This document shows positions 36,732-46,763 of a DNA stretch of 64,000 nt, piece after piece. Source of the stretch: a bacterium (lineage in GTDB: Bacteria > Pseudomonadota > Gammaproteobacteria > UBA6186 > Azoamicaceae); the NCBI GenBank assembly GCA_027364575.1, contig DAHXPC010000004.1, positions 83,800 to 147,799 of the forward strand. The letters run 5' to 3'. The position numbers and the translations under genes are program-made. The notes below the pieces were generated by a model. That model was not told where the DNA came from, searched no databases, and saw nothing but the letters and a program-made list of their open reading frames with translations. Within the stretch, counting starts at the first letter, position 1, and each line of letters begins with the position of its first letter.

Positions 36732-37619
36732 TTACTGATTTTCCATCTTCACAATCGGACTTGTTTTTAAGTGTAACGTTTTATAAGCATAAAGTGTATT
36801 CGTTAGCAGCGCTGTCACCGTCATAGGGCCAACGCCTCCTGGCACGGGGGTAATATAAGCTGCACGGCTTTTGGCCTGCTCAAACTCAACATCTCCTACC
36901 AATTGCCCATTATCCATGCGATTCATGCCAACATCAATGATAATTGCACCCGGTTTTACCCACTCCCCTTTGATAAGTTCAGGGCTGCCTGCAGCGACGA
37001 TGAGTAAGTCGGCATTTTGCACGGCTAATGGTAAATTCGTGGTCAGCCGATGACAGGCAGTCACGGTGCAGCCAGCAATGAGTAACTCTAATAACATGGG
37101 TAGGCCAACAATATTAGAGGTTCCCACCACTGTTGCGGTTAACCCTTTTAAATCTATTTCGGTTGTTTTTAAAAGCTCCATAATGCCGAAAGGCGTGCAG
37201 GGACGTAGCAGCGGAGATTGTTGCGCTAAACGGCCTAAATTATAAGGATGAAAGCCATCGACATCTTTTTCGGGACGAATGCTTTCAATAATATTTTGGC
37301 GGTCTATATGCGCGGGCAGAGGGAGCTGAACCAATATGCCATCAATGTTAGGGGCGGCGTTTAATTCATCGATAAGCGCAATTAGGGATGCTTCAGGGAT
37401 CAAAGGACTTAGTTGATATAATTGGGAAAAAATGCCGACTTTTTCACACGCTAGGTGTTTATTTCGCACATAGATTTCAGAGGCAGGATCATTGCCCACC
37501 ATAATGACGGCAAGGCCCGGGGGGCGATGGCCATTGGCGACGTGTGCGTCGATGCGCGCCCGTATGTGTTGCTGGATTTGCTCGGCTATCCGTTTGCCAT
37601 TTAATATCTGTGCAGGCAT
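36732..37619 (-). CDS. folD: Bifunctional methylenetetrahydrofolate dehydrogenase/cyclohydrolase
   Basis: Interconverts methylene-, methenyl- and formyl-tetrahydrofolate with NADP+. Catalytic Lys lies in [14 protein letters not shown]. The family motifs [25 protein letters not shown] and [13 protein letters not shown] are all present. The length is 295 residues. It is the first gene of a three-gene unit with the DUF432 gene and mscS, an association without an obvious metabolic link. Confidence 0.96.
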   Translation of the reverse strand: MPAQILNGKRIAEQIQQHIRARIDAHVANGHRPPGLAVIMVGNDPASEIYVRNKHLACEKVGIFSQLYQLSPLIPEASLIALIDELNAAPNIDGILVQLPLPAHIDRQNIIESIRPEKDVDGFHPYNLGRLAQQSPLLRPCTPFGIMELLKTTEIDLKGLTATVVGTSNIVGLPMLLELLIAGCTVTACHRLTTNLPLAVQNADLLIVAAGSPELIKGEWVKPGAIIIDVGMNRMDNGQLVGDVEFEQAKSRAAYITPVPGGVGPMTVTALLTNTLYAYKTLHLKTSPIVKMENQ

Positions 37620-37741
37620 GCTTGTTCAGTGCTCGATTAATTTCAGCTCGTATTAATAAGGGGAAGCTTAGCGATTGTCAACTGCTGTGGGACCGCCACT
37701 GGGGACTGGCTATATAATTTATCAAATGCGGCGTCTTTGGT

Positions 37742-37771
37742 TTGACGGATCGCTCATGATAAGGGTATGAT
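37742..37771 (+). promoter_or_regulatory. Sigma70 promoter of the five-tRNA cluster
   Basis: TTGACG (37742-37747) and TATGAT (37766-37771) are spaced by 18 bases and end 31 bases before the first tRNA, a good position for the cluster promoter. Confidence 0.6.
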
Positions 37772-37802
37772 GATTTCCATATTTTGATTTATAAAATATT
37801 TT

Positions 37803-37879
<77 letters not shown>

Positions 37880-37888
37880 ATTAATTTA

Positions 37889-37965
<77 letters not shown>

Positions 37966-37978
37966 ATGAAGGTTTTAT

Positions 37979-38055
37979 GGTGGACGTAGCTCAGTCGGTA
38001 GAGTCCCGGATTGTGATTCCGGTTGTCGCGGGTTCAAGCCCCGTCGTTCACCCCA
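37979..38055 (+). tRNA. tRNA-His (anticodon GTG)
   Basis: It carries the extra G at position -1 paired with C73, the identity element of tRNA-His. Anticodon stem CCGGA/TCCGG holds TTGTGAT, anticodon GTG. Length is 77 bases with CCA encoded. Confidence 0.96.
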
Positions 38056-38114
38056 GTTTTTCAACCCCTTGCACAAGTGATTTAATTTGTAGTAGCCTTC
38101 CTATTCACTTGAAC

Positions 38115-38190
<76 letters not shown>

Positions 38191-38216
38191 AAATCAGGGT
38201 GTAAAGTCAAATAGAT

Positions 38217-38301
38217 GCGAAAGTGGCGGAATTGGTAGACGCACTGGATTTAGGTTCCAGCGGGGAAACCCGTGAGAGTTCGAGTCTCTCCTTTCGCACC
38301 A
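38217..38301 (+). tRNA. tRNA-Leu (anticodon TAG)
   Basis: An 85-base tRNA with a long variable arm (CGGGGAAACCCG). The acceptor GCGAAAG pairs with CTTTCGC. Anticodon stem CTGGA/TCCAG holds TTTAGGT, anticodon TAG. CCA is encoded. tig starts 61 bases later and may be read from the same transcript. Confidence 0.97.
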
Positions 38302-38361
38302 ACTATATATTTTTTATCCCGCAAGCATTTTAAAAGACCATTTTAATTGAGAGGGTGAGAC

Positions 38362-39660
38362 ATGCAGGTGTCCGTTGAGAAGACAAGTCAAATAGGGCGT
38401 CGGTTAACCATTAGTATACCGGCAGCAGATGTTCAATCTGAAATTAATCAGAGAATGAACCAAGTCTTGCGTAATAAAAAAATTGATGGCTTTCGTCCTG
38501 GAAAAGTGCCTAAGCATATGGTGCAACAAAAATATGGTGAAGAAATTCGTCATGAAGCCATTGGCAAAATCATTGAAAAAAGCTTACCTCTTATATTACA
38601 GCAAGAAGCTTTAGCGCCTGCAGGCAAACCAGAAATCGAGCAAGTTCTGAATGTTAATGAAGAAAATAAAGATTTAACCTATATTGTTGGATTTGAAATA
38701 TTTCCAGAATTTACTTTGCCTGATTTTAGTACACTTCAAGTGGAACAATACCAAGCAGATATCCTAGAAAGCGATGTTGATAAAGCCATCGACAACTTAT
38801 GTAATCAATTAGCAACTTTTGCACCGGTAGAGCGGGAAGCGAAAGATGGCGATAGGCTGATTATTGATTATACCAGTTTATTAAATGGCAAAAAGTACGA
38901 AAATAGCAGCAATCAGGATGTATCCATCGAATTAGGTGCGCATACGTTTATTGATGGATTTGAAGCCGGGCTAGTTGGGGCAAAAGCCAACGAGACACGG
39001 GAGCTTAGCTTAATATTCCCCTCTGAATGGAGAATGGAAAAGTTAGCGGGTAAACCGGTTAGCTTCACCGTGACTATCAAATCTGTTTCAGAAAAAAAAT
39101 TGGCAGAACTCGACGAATCCTTTGCTAAAAAAATTGGCGCAGACAATAGCGATTTAGCATCCATTCGTAGCAAAGTACGTGCAAATTTAGAAAAACAAGT
39201 TAGCCATTTGGTATTGGAAAAAACGAAAAAACAGGCACTAGACAAACTATTAGAAAAAACTGAGATCCAGTTGCCGGCTGCATTGGTTCAAAATGAAGTC
39301 GCTTTGCTGCATGAAGATTTACATCGCAAAATGGGCGATAAAGCCCATGACACCTGTAATCACCATGGTTTAGAAGAAGATGCCTCTAGGCGTGTTGCTT
39401 TAAGTTTGTTATTGCGTGAAATTGTTAAGTTAGAAAAACTAACGCCCGATAAAGAGAAGATCCGCAAGAAAATTTTAGAAATCGCGAAGGCTTATGGCAA
39501 CGCAGAATTCATAGAAAACATGTATTATGAATCTGAGGAGCTGCTTTCGGGTGTGCAAAATACTGTGTTAGTCGATCAAGCAATTGATTTGATCCTAGCT
39601 AAGGCTACAATAACGTTAAAGCCCATTACGGTAGAGGCTCTGTTTAAGCACGACGTTTAG
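38362..39660 (+). CDS. tig: Trigger factor chaperone
   Basis: A ribosome-bound chaperone and prolyl isomerase of 432 residues. The ribosome-docking signature GFRPGKVPKHMV is near residue 45. The FKBP-type domain lies at about 150-245 (AKDGDRLIIDYTSLLNGK). The C-terminal helical arms complete the protein. GAGAGGGTGAG lies upstream of the ATG. It opens the tig-clpP-clpX-lon-hupB block. Confidence 0.96.
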   Translation: MQVSVEKTSQIGRRLTISIPAADVQSEINQRMNQVLRNKKIDGFRPGKVPKHMVQQKYGEEIRHEAIGKIIEKSLPLILQQEALAPAGKPEIEQVLNVNEENKDLTYIVGFEIFPEFTLPDFSTLQVEQYQADILESDVDKAIDNLCNQLATFAPVEREAKDGDRLIIDYTSLLNGKKYENSSNQDVSIELGAHTFIDGFEAGLVGAKANETRELSLIFPSEWRMEKLAGKPVSFTVTIKSVSEKKLAELDESFAKKIGADNSDLASIRSKVRANLEKQVSHLVLEKTKKQALDKLLEKTEIQLPAALVQNEVALLHEDLHRKMGDKAHDTCNHHGLEEDASRRVALSLLLREIVKLEKLTPDKEKIRKKILEIAKAYGNAEFIENMYYESEELLSGVQNTVLVDQAIDLILAKATITLKPITVEALFKHDV

Positions 39661-39685
39661 GTAAAACAAAGGAGGATTTTCGTCT

Positions 39686-40285
39686 ATGGGCGATATTACA
39701 GCACTAGGATTGGTACCTATGGTTATCGAGCAATCGGCTCGAGGCGAGCGTGCATACGATATTTATTCACGGTTGTTAAAAGAACGGATTATTTTTTTAG
39801 TCGGCCCTGTAGAAGATCAGATGGCCAATTTAGTGGTTGCTCAGCTACTGTTTTTAGAATCAGAAAACCCAGAAAAAGATATTTATTTATATATCAATTC
39901 GCCTGGGGGGGTTGTCACAGCAGGAATGGCTATTTACGACACTATGCAATTTATTAAACCAGATGTCAGCACTTATTGTATTGGGCAAGCCTGTAGCATG
40001 GGTGCATTATTATTGGCTGGCGGTGCGAAAGGGAAAAGGCGCTGTCTGCCGAATTCTCGTATTATGATCCACCAACCTTTAGGGGGATTTCAGGGGCAAG
40101 CAGCGGATATAGAAATCCACACCAAGGAAATTTTAAAGCTGCGCCATAGACTGAATGAAATACTGGCTAAACATACGGGCCAATCCATTGAACAAGTTGA
40201 AAAAGATACGGACAGGGATAATTTCATGGGCGGTAAAGAAGCTTGTGATTATGGGTTAGTTGACTCTGTCGTAACTGAAAGATAG
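39686..40285 (+). CDS. clpP: ATP-dependent Clp protease proteolytic subunit
   Basis: The serine peptidase barrel that works with ClpX and ClpA. The triad is Ser104 ([10 protein letters not shown]), His129 ([10 protein letters not shown]) and Asp178 (DTDRDNFM). The length of 199 residues is typical, including a short propeptide. AAAGGAGG lies before the ATG, a very strong ribosome site. Confidence 0.97.
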   Translation: MGDITALGLVPMVIEQSARGERAYDIYSRLLKERIIFLVGPVEDQMANLVVAQLLFLESENPEKDIYLYINSPGGVVTAGMAIYDTMQFIKPDVSTYCIGQACSMGALLLAGGAKGKRRCLPNSRIMIHQPLGGFQGQAADIEIHTKEILKLRHRLNEILAKHTGQSIEQVEKDTDRDNFMGGKEACDYGLVDSVVTER

Positions 40286-40292
40286 ATCACAA

Positions 40293-40340
40293 AATCACAT
40301 CTGCGCCTTATTTTTTGTCTAAAAGGCGTAGAATGTGATT
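40293..40340. repeat. Long stem-loop between clpP and clpX
   Basis: AATCACATCTGCGCCTT (40293-40309) pairs with AAGGCGTAG-A-ATGTGATT (to 40340) with one G-T pair and one bulged A, around a loop of about twelve bases rich in T. There is no T run after the stem, so it may be a processing or attenuation element between the genes. Confidence 0.6.
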
Positions 40341-40345
40341 TGACC

Positions 40346-40376
40346 CTTGAAAATTCATAGCAATGTCCTCACATTA
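40346..40376 (+). promoter_or_regulatory. Candidate heat-shock (sigma32) promoter of clpX
   Basis: CTTGAAA (40346-40352) matches the sigma32 -35 consensus exactly. After 14 bases, CCTCACATTA (40367-40376) is a loose match to the -10 CCCCATNTA. It lies just after the clpP-clpX stem-loop and 30 bases before the clpX ATG. Confidence 0.4.
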
Positions 40377-40405
40377 AAAATATGACTAGATAAAGCGAGG
40401 TAATC

Positions 40406-41689
40406 ATGGGTGATAAGCAAAATGGTCGTGGCGATGGAAAGTTACTCTACTGTTCTTTCTGTGGAAAAAGCCAAAATGAAGTCAGAAAGCTTATTGCGGG
40501 TCCGTCGGTTTTTATTTGCGATGAATGTGTAGAGCTTTGTAACGATATCATTCGCGAAGAAATTGAGGAAAAGCAAGGACCAAGCGTCTCCACACGTCTC
40601 CCGACGCCTAAAGAAATTAACCGCATTCTTGATCAATATGTGATTGGGCAAAAGCATGCTAAAAAAGTGCTTTCTGTTGCGGTTTATAACCACTATAAGC
40701 GCTTGCAATCGGGGCTTAAATCAAAAGAAGACGGTGTCGAGTTAGGCAAAAGCAATATTTTATTAATTGGGCCTACTGGAAGCGGTAAAACCCTGTTAGC
40801 AGAAACCCTTGCCCGTCTATTAGATGTGCCCTTTACCATTGCCGACGCCACCACACTGACCGAAGCAGGGTATGTGGGGGAAGATGTTGAAAATATCATT
40901 CAAAAGCTGCTGCAAAAATGTGATTATGATGTAGAAAAGGCGCAAACGGGTATTGTTTACATCGATGAAATCGATAAAATTTCTCGCAAATCCGAAAATC
41001 CTTCTATTACCCGAGATGTCTCCGGGGAAGGAGTGCAGCAGGCACTGTTAAAATTAATCGAAGGAACCATTGCATCCGTACCGCCACAAGGCGGGCGTAA
41101 GCATCCTCAGCAAGAATTTTTACAAGTCGATACTTCAGGCATTTTATTTATCTGTGGTGGTGCATTTGCAGGCTTGGAAAAAATTATTCGTCAACGCTCT
41201 GAAAAAGGGGGAATTGGATTTTCGGCTGAAGTATCGACTAAAGATGATAAAAAATCTTTGAGTGAAAGCCTACGCTACGTAGAACCCGAAGATTTAATCA
41301 AATATGGTCTTATTCCTGAATTTGTTGGGAGGTTACCCATTGTTGCCACCCTTGAGGAATTGGATGATAAGGCCTTAATCAGCATATTAACTGAGCCTAA
41401 AAATGCACTCACGAAACAATATCGGAAATTATTTGATATGGAAGATATTGAGATTGAATTTAGAGAGGGTGCGCTGAAAAAGATTGCGGCCAAAGCCATG
41501 GAAAGGAAAACCGGCGCGCGCGGATTGCGCTCCATTTTAGAGCATGTTTTATTAGACACCATGTATGATCTGCCTTCATTAGAAGGCGTTTCTAAGGTGG
41601 TGATTGATGAGTCCGTGGTAAATGGCGAGTCTGAACCGTTATTGATTTTTGAAAATACGGATAAGGCCGTTCGGCAGGCCAATGAATAG
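40406..41689 (+). CDS. clpX: ClpX, AAA+ unfoldase subunit of the Clp protease
   Basis: Unfolds tagged substrates and feeds them to ClpP. The N-terminal zinc domain carries YCSFC and [10 protein letters not shown]. Walker A is GPTGSGKT, Walker [10 protein letters not shown], and the pore loop is within [16 protein letters not shown]. The length is 427 residues. GCGAGG lies before the ATG. Confidence 0.97.
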   Translation: MGDKQNGRGDGKLLYCSFCGKSQNEVRKLIAGPSVFICDECVELCNDIIREEIEEKQGPSVSTRLPTPKEINRILDQYVIGQKHAKKVLSVAVYNHYKRLQSGLKSKEDGVELGKSNILLIGPTGSGKTLLAETLARLLDVPFTIADATTLTEAGYVGEDVENIIQKLLQKCDYDVEKAQTGIVYIDEIDKISRKSENPSITRDVSGEGVQQALLKLIEGTIASVPPQGGRKHPQQEFLQVDTSGILFICGGAFAGLEKIIRQRSEKGGIGFSAEVSTKDDKKSLSESLRYVEPEDLIKYGLIPEFVGRLPIVATLEELDDKALISILTEPKNALTKQYRKLFDMEDIEIEFREGALKKIAAKAMERKTGARGLRSILEHVLLDTMYDLPSLEGVSKVVIDESVVNGESEPLLIFENTDKAVRQANE

Positions 41690-41726
41690 CCAAGGAATTT
41701 GATGATCCGTTAAGGGGTGATAAGCA

Positions 41727-44138
41727 ATGACTACGCTAATATCGGTGCTTCCACTACGCGATGTGGTTGTTTATCCCCACATGGTTATTCCATTGTTTGT
41801 CGGTCGTGAAAAATCGATCAAAGCTTTAGAATATGGGATTGCCAATACACGTCAAATTTTGTTAACCGCGCAGAAAGAGGTGTCAGAAGATTCCCCTTCT
41901 GCAGGCAGTCTATATTCAGTGGGCACCCTGGCGAATCTGCTGCAGCTGCTAAAACTCCCCGATGGAACGATTAAGGTTTTAGTCGAGGGCGTAGAGCGAG
42001 GTCGGATCCTTGAATTTACCGAAACCACCCCTTTCTTTTTAGCCAATGTAGAAACCATTAGCACGCAAGCGGTTGAGGATCAAGAATCGGAAGCGTTGGT
42101 GCGCTCATTATTGGCAAAATTCGATCAGTATGTAAAAATCAGTAATAAATTTTCTTCTGAAGTGGTCGTTTCTCTGACCAGCATTGACAATCCCGTTCGA
42201 TTGGTAGACACCATAGCCGCACACATGCATTTGAAAATTCAGGATAAGCAGAAAATTCTTGAAATTCTAAATCTTAAAGAACGCATATTTGAATTGATGC
42301 AGATGATAGACTCTGAAGTTGAGTTGCTGCAAATGGAAAAAAAGATCAGTGGAACCGTCAAGCGACAAATTGAAAAAAATCAACGCGAATATTATTTAAA
42401 TGAAAAAATAAAAGCCATCCAAAAAGAACTCGGCGAGTTAAATGAAGAAAGTGGCGGCAAAAACGAAATTAAAGAATTATTAGAAAAAATCATCAGTGTT
42501 GGCATGCCAAAAGAAGCAAAAGAAAAGGCGATGGTGGAAGTGAATAAATTAAAAATGATGTCACCTTTATCCGCCGAGGCTAGCGTTTCAAGAAATTATA
42601 TTGACTGGCTGTTAGCTGTGCCTTGGAAAAGGCGCACCAAGATTAGTACCGATCTAGAACGCGCAAATACCGTTTTAAATAAAGATCATTATGGTCTTGA
42701 GAAGGTTAAAGAACGCATTTTAGAATATCTTGCTGTTCAATTAAGAGTGCCCAAAATGAAAGGCCCTCTTTTGTGCCTAGTGGGCCCCCCCGGTGTTGGA
42801 AAAACGTCTCTTGGGCAATCCCTTGCACGGGCAACCGGAAGAAAATTGGTCCGTATATCCTTGGGTGGGGTACGAGATGAAGCAGAGATCCGTGGTCATC
42901 GCCGTACCTATATTGGTGCTTTGCCTGGAAAAATCCTGCAAAAACTTTCAAAGGTCAAGGTTAAAAACCCTTTATTTTTATTAGATGAAATTGACAAAAT
43001 GGCCATGGATTTTAGAGGGGATCCGGCATCCGCTTTACTCGAAGTTTTAGATCCTGAACAAAATCATACTTTTAATGATCATTATTTAGAAGTCGACTAT
43101 GACTTGTCCGATGTTATGTTTGTGGCAACGGCGAATTCTTTAAATATACCGCTGCCGCTTTTAGATCGTATGGAAGTGATAAGGCTTTCAGGCTATACCG
43201 AAGACGAAAAATTAAATATTGCTAAACAATATTTAATTGCAAAAGAAATCAAAGAAAATGGGTTGCTGCCAAATGAGCTCCAGATAACAGATGCTGCCAT
43301 TACCGGGATTATTCGGTATTACACCCGCGAGGCAGGTGTTCGAAGCCTAGAAAGAGAAATTTCAAAAATATGTCGCAAAGTCGTTAAAGATCTACTGCTC
43401 AATAAGTCGATTAAAGAATATATCGTCGGAGATGAACAGTTAGAGCATTATTTGGGCGTGCACCGTTATCGATTTGGGCAAGCAGAGGCCGAAGATCAAG
43501 TTGGACAAGTAACTGGTTTAGCCTGGACTGAGGTGGGAGGAGAAATCTTAACCATTGAAGCGATGGCGGTGCCGGGTAAAGGAAAAGTAACCTGTACCGG
43601 GAAACTGGGCGAGGTAATGCAAGAATCGATACAGGCGGCGATGACAGTTGTGCGCAGCCGAGGCAGGGCCTTAGGGATCCCTGACGATTTTTATGAAAAA
43701 AATGATATACACATACACGTACCCGAGGGGGCGACGCCAAAAGACGGGCCAAGTGCCGGGATCGGAATGTGTACGGCTTTAGTTTCAATATTAACCGGTA
43801 TACCCGTTCGCAAAGATGTTGCGATGACCGGTGAAATTACCCTTCGAGGCCAAGTTTTACCCATAGGTGGTTTAAAAGAAAAATTATTGGCGGCAAGACG
43901 TGCTGGTATTCAAGATGTGATTATTCCGGATGAAAATAAGCGTGAATTATCCGAAATCCCAAAAGAAATTTATGAAAGCCTTAATATTCATGCGGTGCAT
44001 TGGATAGATGATGTATTGGATGTCGCGTTAACGCGTTGTCCTGGATCTTTGCCCTTAAAAGTTAACCCTGTGACGAAATCCCCGGCCGGCGTCAATAAAT
44101 CGCCTGTCAGTGGGTCCGATACGAAAACCCATCATTAA
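41727..44138 (+). CDS. lon: Lon ATP-dependent protease
   Basis: A cytoplasmic AAA+ serine protease of 803 residues. The N-terminal substrate-binding domain is followed by Walker A GPPGVGKTSLGQ and Walker B PLFLLDEIDKM, then the S16 protease domain with Ser676 in KDGPSAGIGM and Lys717 in GGLKEKLL as the catalytic dyad. It begins 37 bases after clpX, with AAGGGGTGA as ribosome site. Confidence 0.97.
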   Translation: MTTLISVLPLRDVVVYPHMVIPLFVGREKSIKALEYGIANTRQILLTAQKEVSEDSPSAGSLYSVGTLANLLQLLKLPDGTIKVLVEGVERGRILEFTETTPFFLANVETISTQAVEDQESEALVRSLLAKFDQYVKISNKFSSEVVVSLTSIDNPVRLVDTIAAHMHLKIQDKQKILEILNLKERIFELMQMIDSEVELLQMEKKISGTVKRQIEKNQREYYLNEKIKAIQKELGELNEESGGKNEIKELLEKIISVGMPKEAKEKAMVEVNKLKMMSPLSAEASVSRNYIDWLLAVPWKRRTKISTDLERANTVLNKDHYGLEKVKERILEYLAVQLRVPKMKGPLLCLVGPPGVGKTSLGQSLARATGRKLVRISLGGVRDEAEIRGHRRTYIGALPGKILQKLSKVKVKNPLFLLDEIDKMAMDFRGDPASALLEVLDPEQNHTFNDHYLEVDYDLSDVMFVATANSLNIPLPLLDRMEVIRLSGYTEDEKLNIAKQYLIAKEIKENGLLPNELQITDAAITGIIRYYTREAGVRSLEREISKICRKVVKDLLLNKSIKEYIVGDEQLEHYLGVHRYRFGQAEAEDQVGQVTGLAWTEVGGEILTIEAMAVPGKGKVTCTGKLGEVMQESIQAAMTVVRSRGRALGIPDDFYEKNDIHIHVPEGATPKDGPSAGIGMCTALVSILTGIPVRKDVAMTGEITLRGQVLPIGGLKEKLLAARRAGIQDVIIPDENKRELSEIPKEIYESLNIHAVHWIDDVLDVALTRCPGSLPLKVNPVTKSPAGVNKSPVSGSDTKTHH

Positions 44139-44233
44139 TCAAAATAACTAATGATTAAGGTTGATATTTTGAGGGTTCTTTTCTTTCGGTTATAAAGTCA
44201 GGGAGAGTGAACGCTAGGAGATGCTAAATAGAT

Positions 44234-44263
44234 TTGACTGCCTAGGCACAAAGTTGATATAAA
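44234..44263 (+). promoter_or_regulatory. Sigma70 promoter of hupB
   Basis: TTGACT (44234-44239) and TATAAA (44258-44263) are spaced by 18 bases within the 201-base lon-hupB gap. This predicts a leader of about 70 bases before the GTG start. Confidence 0.55.
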
Positions 44264-44339
44264 ACACCCAGCTTACGTTCAATTCTGCGTTTAGCTTTTC
44301 AGGAAGAAATATTTTAGAATCCAGATTAAGGGGATCAGT

Positions 44340-44642
44340 GTGAATAAGACTCAGTTAGTGGATGCGGTTGCCGCAATTGCCGAGTTACCCAAAACCAAGG
44401 CTGTTGCAATATTAGATGTTATTTTAGAAAAAATTACGCAGACATTGGCTGAAGGTGAGCAAGTCGTTTTAGTTGGATTCGGAACATTTTCAGTTAAGAA
44501 GCGCGCTGCACGGGTAGGAAGAGATCCTAGAACCGGTGGAGCACTTCAAATACCTGAAGCCATGGTTGTGGGCTTTAAAGCTGGGAAAGCTTTGAAAGAC
44601 GCTGCAAATGGCGTGCTTGTTAAGGAAGCAGTAGAAGTTTAA
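44340..44642 (+). CDS. hupB: DNA-binding protein HU-beta
   Basis: A 100-residue nucleoid protein. NKTQLVDAVAAIAELPKTKA forms the helical dimer part, and GFGTFSVKKRAARVGRDPRTG the DNA-binding arm with its Pro. The C-terminus extends ten residues past the E. coli protein. A GTG start is used. The position after lon is conserved in gammaproteobacteria and separates it from ihfA. Confidence 0.95.
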   Translation: MNKTQLVDAVAAIAELPKTKAVAILDVILEKITQTLAEGEQVVLVGFGTFSVKKRAARVGRDPRTGGALQIPEAMVVGFKAGKALKDAANGVLVKEAVEV

Positions 44643-44660
44643 GTTGTCTATGAAGATTTT

Positions 44661-44736
44661 GGGTGTTTAGCTCAGTTGGTAGAGCATCGCCCTTACAAGG
44701 CGAGGGTCGGGGGTTCGAGCCCCTCAACACCCACCA
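44661..44736 (+). tRNA. tRNA-Val (anticodon TAC)
   Basis: The acceptor GGGTGTT pairs with AACACCC. Anticodon stem TCGCC/GGCGA holds CTTACAA, anticodon TAC. CCA is encoded. It starts 18 bases after hupB. Confidence 0.97.
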
Positions 44737-44747
44737 CGTTTACATTT

Positions 44748-44824
44748 GGAGCGGTAGTTCAGTTGGTTAGAATATCGGCCTGTCACGCCGAGGGTCGCGG
44801 GTTCGAGTCCCGTCCGCTCCGCCA
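44748..44824 (+). tRNA. tRNA-Asp (anticodon GTC)
   Basis: The acceptor GGAGCGG pairs with CCGCTCC. Anticodon stem TCGGC/GCCGA holds CTGTCAC, anticodon GTC. CCA is encoded. ppiD begins 20 bases later. Confidence 0.97.
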
Positions 44825-44844
44825 ATTATCGAGTTGAGAACATC

Positions 44845-46725
44845 ATGCTGCAAATATTGCGAGAAAAAGCTAAAGGAATAGTGGTTGGGCTTGTTGTTAT
44901 AGCCATAGCAGTATCCGCAGTTTTAAGCCTTTCTAATTATTTTACGACCGGCTCTAGCAGTCGTATCGCAGCAAACGTCAACGGGAATAAAATTTCTTGG
45001 ACAGACGTCGAGACCCATGCGCTTCGAATGTCTAAACAATATGGCGATCAAGTCGATAAAAATACCCTAAGCAACCAAATTTTATCTACGTTAATACAAC
45101 GTCATGTTTTAATGGATTCTGCAACAAAATTAGGGTTTCGAGTGGGAACCGATCAAGCAGAACAATTATTAGTGACCATTCCTGCCTTTCAAAGCCAAGG
45201 AAAATTTTCAAAAGAACAATACCTACAGATGCTAGAACAGGCCGGCTATAGCGATTCTGAATTTAGAAAAGCACTTCAGCAAGATATATTGGTCGGGCAA
45301 TGGGAACAAGGGCTTGCCCAATCTAGCTTTGCATTATTAGAAGAAGTCAAAGACGCGGTTGCTTTATTTGATCAAGCGCGTGATTTCGGTTATCTCATTC
45401 TTCCCGCTGAGCATACCCTTAAAAATATTCAGATTTCTTCTGAGCAAATTAAATCCTATTTTGACGTTCATCAAAGTAATTTTGTAAAACCAGAACAAGT
45501 TACTCTAGAGTATGTAGAGTTATCACTGCCAAAAATTGCGGAATCCATTCAGCCATCGTCGGATGAAGTGTTAGCCTATTATCAAGAACACCAGGCGGCA
45601 TTTTCTACTCCAGAACGCGTACATGCGCGTCATATTTTGATCCCTGCGAATAAGAGTGATCCGGCAGAAGATGCTAAAGCCAAACAAAAAATTTCTGAGA
45701 TATTAGATCAACTGAAAAACGGTGCCGATTTTGCAGAAGTGGCAAAAGCAGTTTCTGAAGATAGAGGTTCCGCGCAAAAGGGCGGCGACTTAGGATGGTT
45801 TGTCAAAGGACAAATGGTTCCAGAATTTGAACAAGCAGCCTTCTCATTAAAAAAAGCCGACGCGCTCAGTGATCCCATTCGCTCTCAATTTGGCTACCAT
45901 ATTATTCAGCTGATAGCACGCAAGGATGCGGAAGCACGACCATTTGCTGAAGTACAAAATATTGCCAAAGAACAATTGAAACGTGAGAAAGCGCAAATCC
46001 TATTTGCTGAAAAAGCAGAAATTTTCGCGAAGCTTGCCTTTGAACAGCCTTCTAGTTTACAGCCCATTGCTGATCAATTAGGGTTGAAAATTGAACACAC
46101 CGATCCATTTAGCCGTGAAGGCGGAAAGGGAATAGCCGAAAATACTGAGGTGGTTAAAGTCGCTTTTAGCGATGCGGTATTAAAAGAAAATCACAACAGC
46201 GAGCCGGTAAAATTATCTGACATGGTTACCGCTATTGTTCGCTTAAAAAATCATGCGCCAGCTCAGCAACAAACACTGGAACAAGCGGAAAAAGAAATTC
46301 GAGAACGCTTAAGCCTGGCACAAGCTAAGGATATGGTTAAGAGCGTTGGAGAAAGTTTGGTCAAAGAAATTCAGCAAGGTGCAAAGCCTGAAGAAGTGGC
46401 TAAAAAACATAACCTTCAGTGGGTAAGCAAAACCAAAGTTTCGCGCGCAGCTACTGGAAACACAGATCCCAATGTGGTGATGTTGGCCTTTCAAATTCCC
46501 AATGAAAAGGGTCTGAAGGTTATGGGATTTGTATTGCCCAATCAGGATTATCTAATTGTGAATATCGATAAAATAACCTATGGCGACTGGTCAAAGGTGG
46601 AAAAAGACGCGCAAAAGGCGTATATCAAAAGCCTTGCCGATCTCTATGGCCAGTTTGAATATGCATTGTACGGTAGCCAAATTTTACAAGAAGCCAAGGT
46701 TCATTATTCTAAGCCTAATCCTTAA
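44845..46725 (+). CDS. ppiD: Periplasmic folding chaperone PpiD (SurA/parvulin type)
   Basis: A 626-residue inner-membrane-anchored periplasmic chaperone. One N-terminal transmembrane segment (about 13-33, VGLVVIAIAVSAVLSLSNYF) is followed by a SurA-like chaperone region and one parvulin domain (ERVHARHILIP to RSQFGYHIIQLI, about residues 250-365). It sits near SecYEG and helps newly exported outer-membrane proteins. The order hupB-tRNA-tRNA-ppiD is as in Legionella relatives. Confidence 0.92.
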   Translation: MLQILREKAKGIVVGLVVIAIAVSAVLSLSNYFTTGSSSRIAANVNGNKISWTDVETHALRMSKQYGDQVDKNTLSNQILSTLIQRHVLMDSATKLGFRVGTDQAEQLLVTIPAFQSQGKFSKEQYLQMLEQAGYSDSEFRKALQQDILVGQWEQGLAQSSFALLEEVKDAVALFDQARDFGYLILPAEHTLKNIQISSEQIKSYFDVHQSNFVKPEQVTLEYVELSLPKIAESIQPSSDEVLAYYQEHQAAFSTPERVHARHILIPANKSDPAEDAKAKQKISEILDQLKNGADFAEVAKAVSEDRGSAQKGGDLGWFVKGQMVPEFEQAAFSLKKADALSDPIRSQFGYHIIQLIARKDAEARPFAEVQNIAKEQLKREKAQILFAEKAEIFAKLAFEQPSSLQPIADQLGLKIEHTDPFSREGGKGIAENTEVVKVAFSDAVLKENHNSEPVKLSDMVTAIVRLKNHAPAQQQTLEQAEKEIRERLSLAQAKDMVKSVGESLVKEIQQGAKPEEVAKKHNLQWVSKTKVSRAATGNTDPNVVMLAFQIPNEKGLKVMGFVLPNQDYLIVNIDKITYGDWSKVEKDAQKAYIKSLADLYGQFEYALYGSQILQEAKVHYSKPNP

Positions 46726-46763
46726 AATAATTTTTTCATAAAAAACTGATTGGTAAAGTGATT

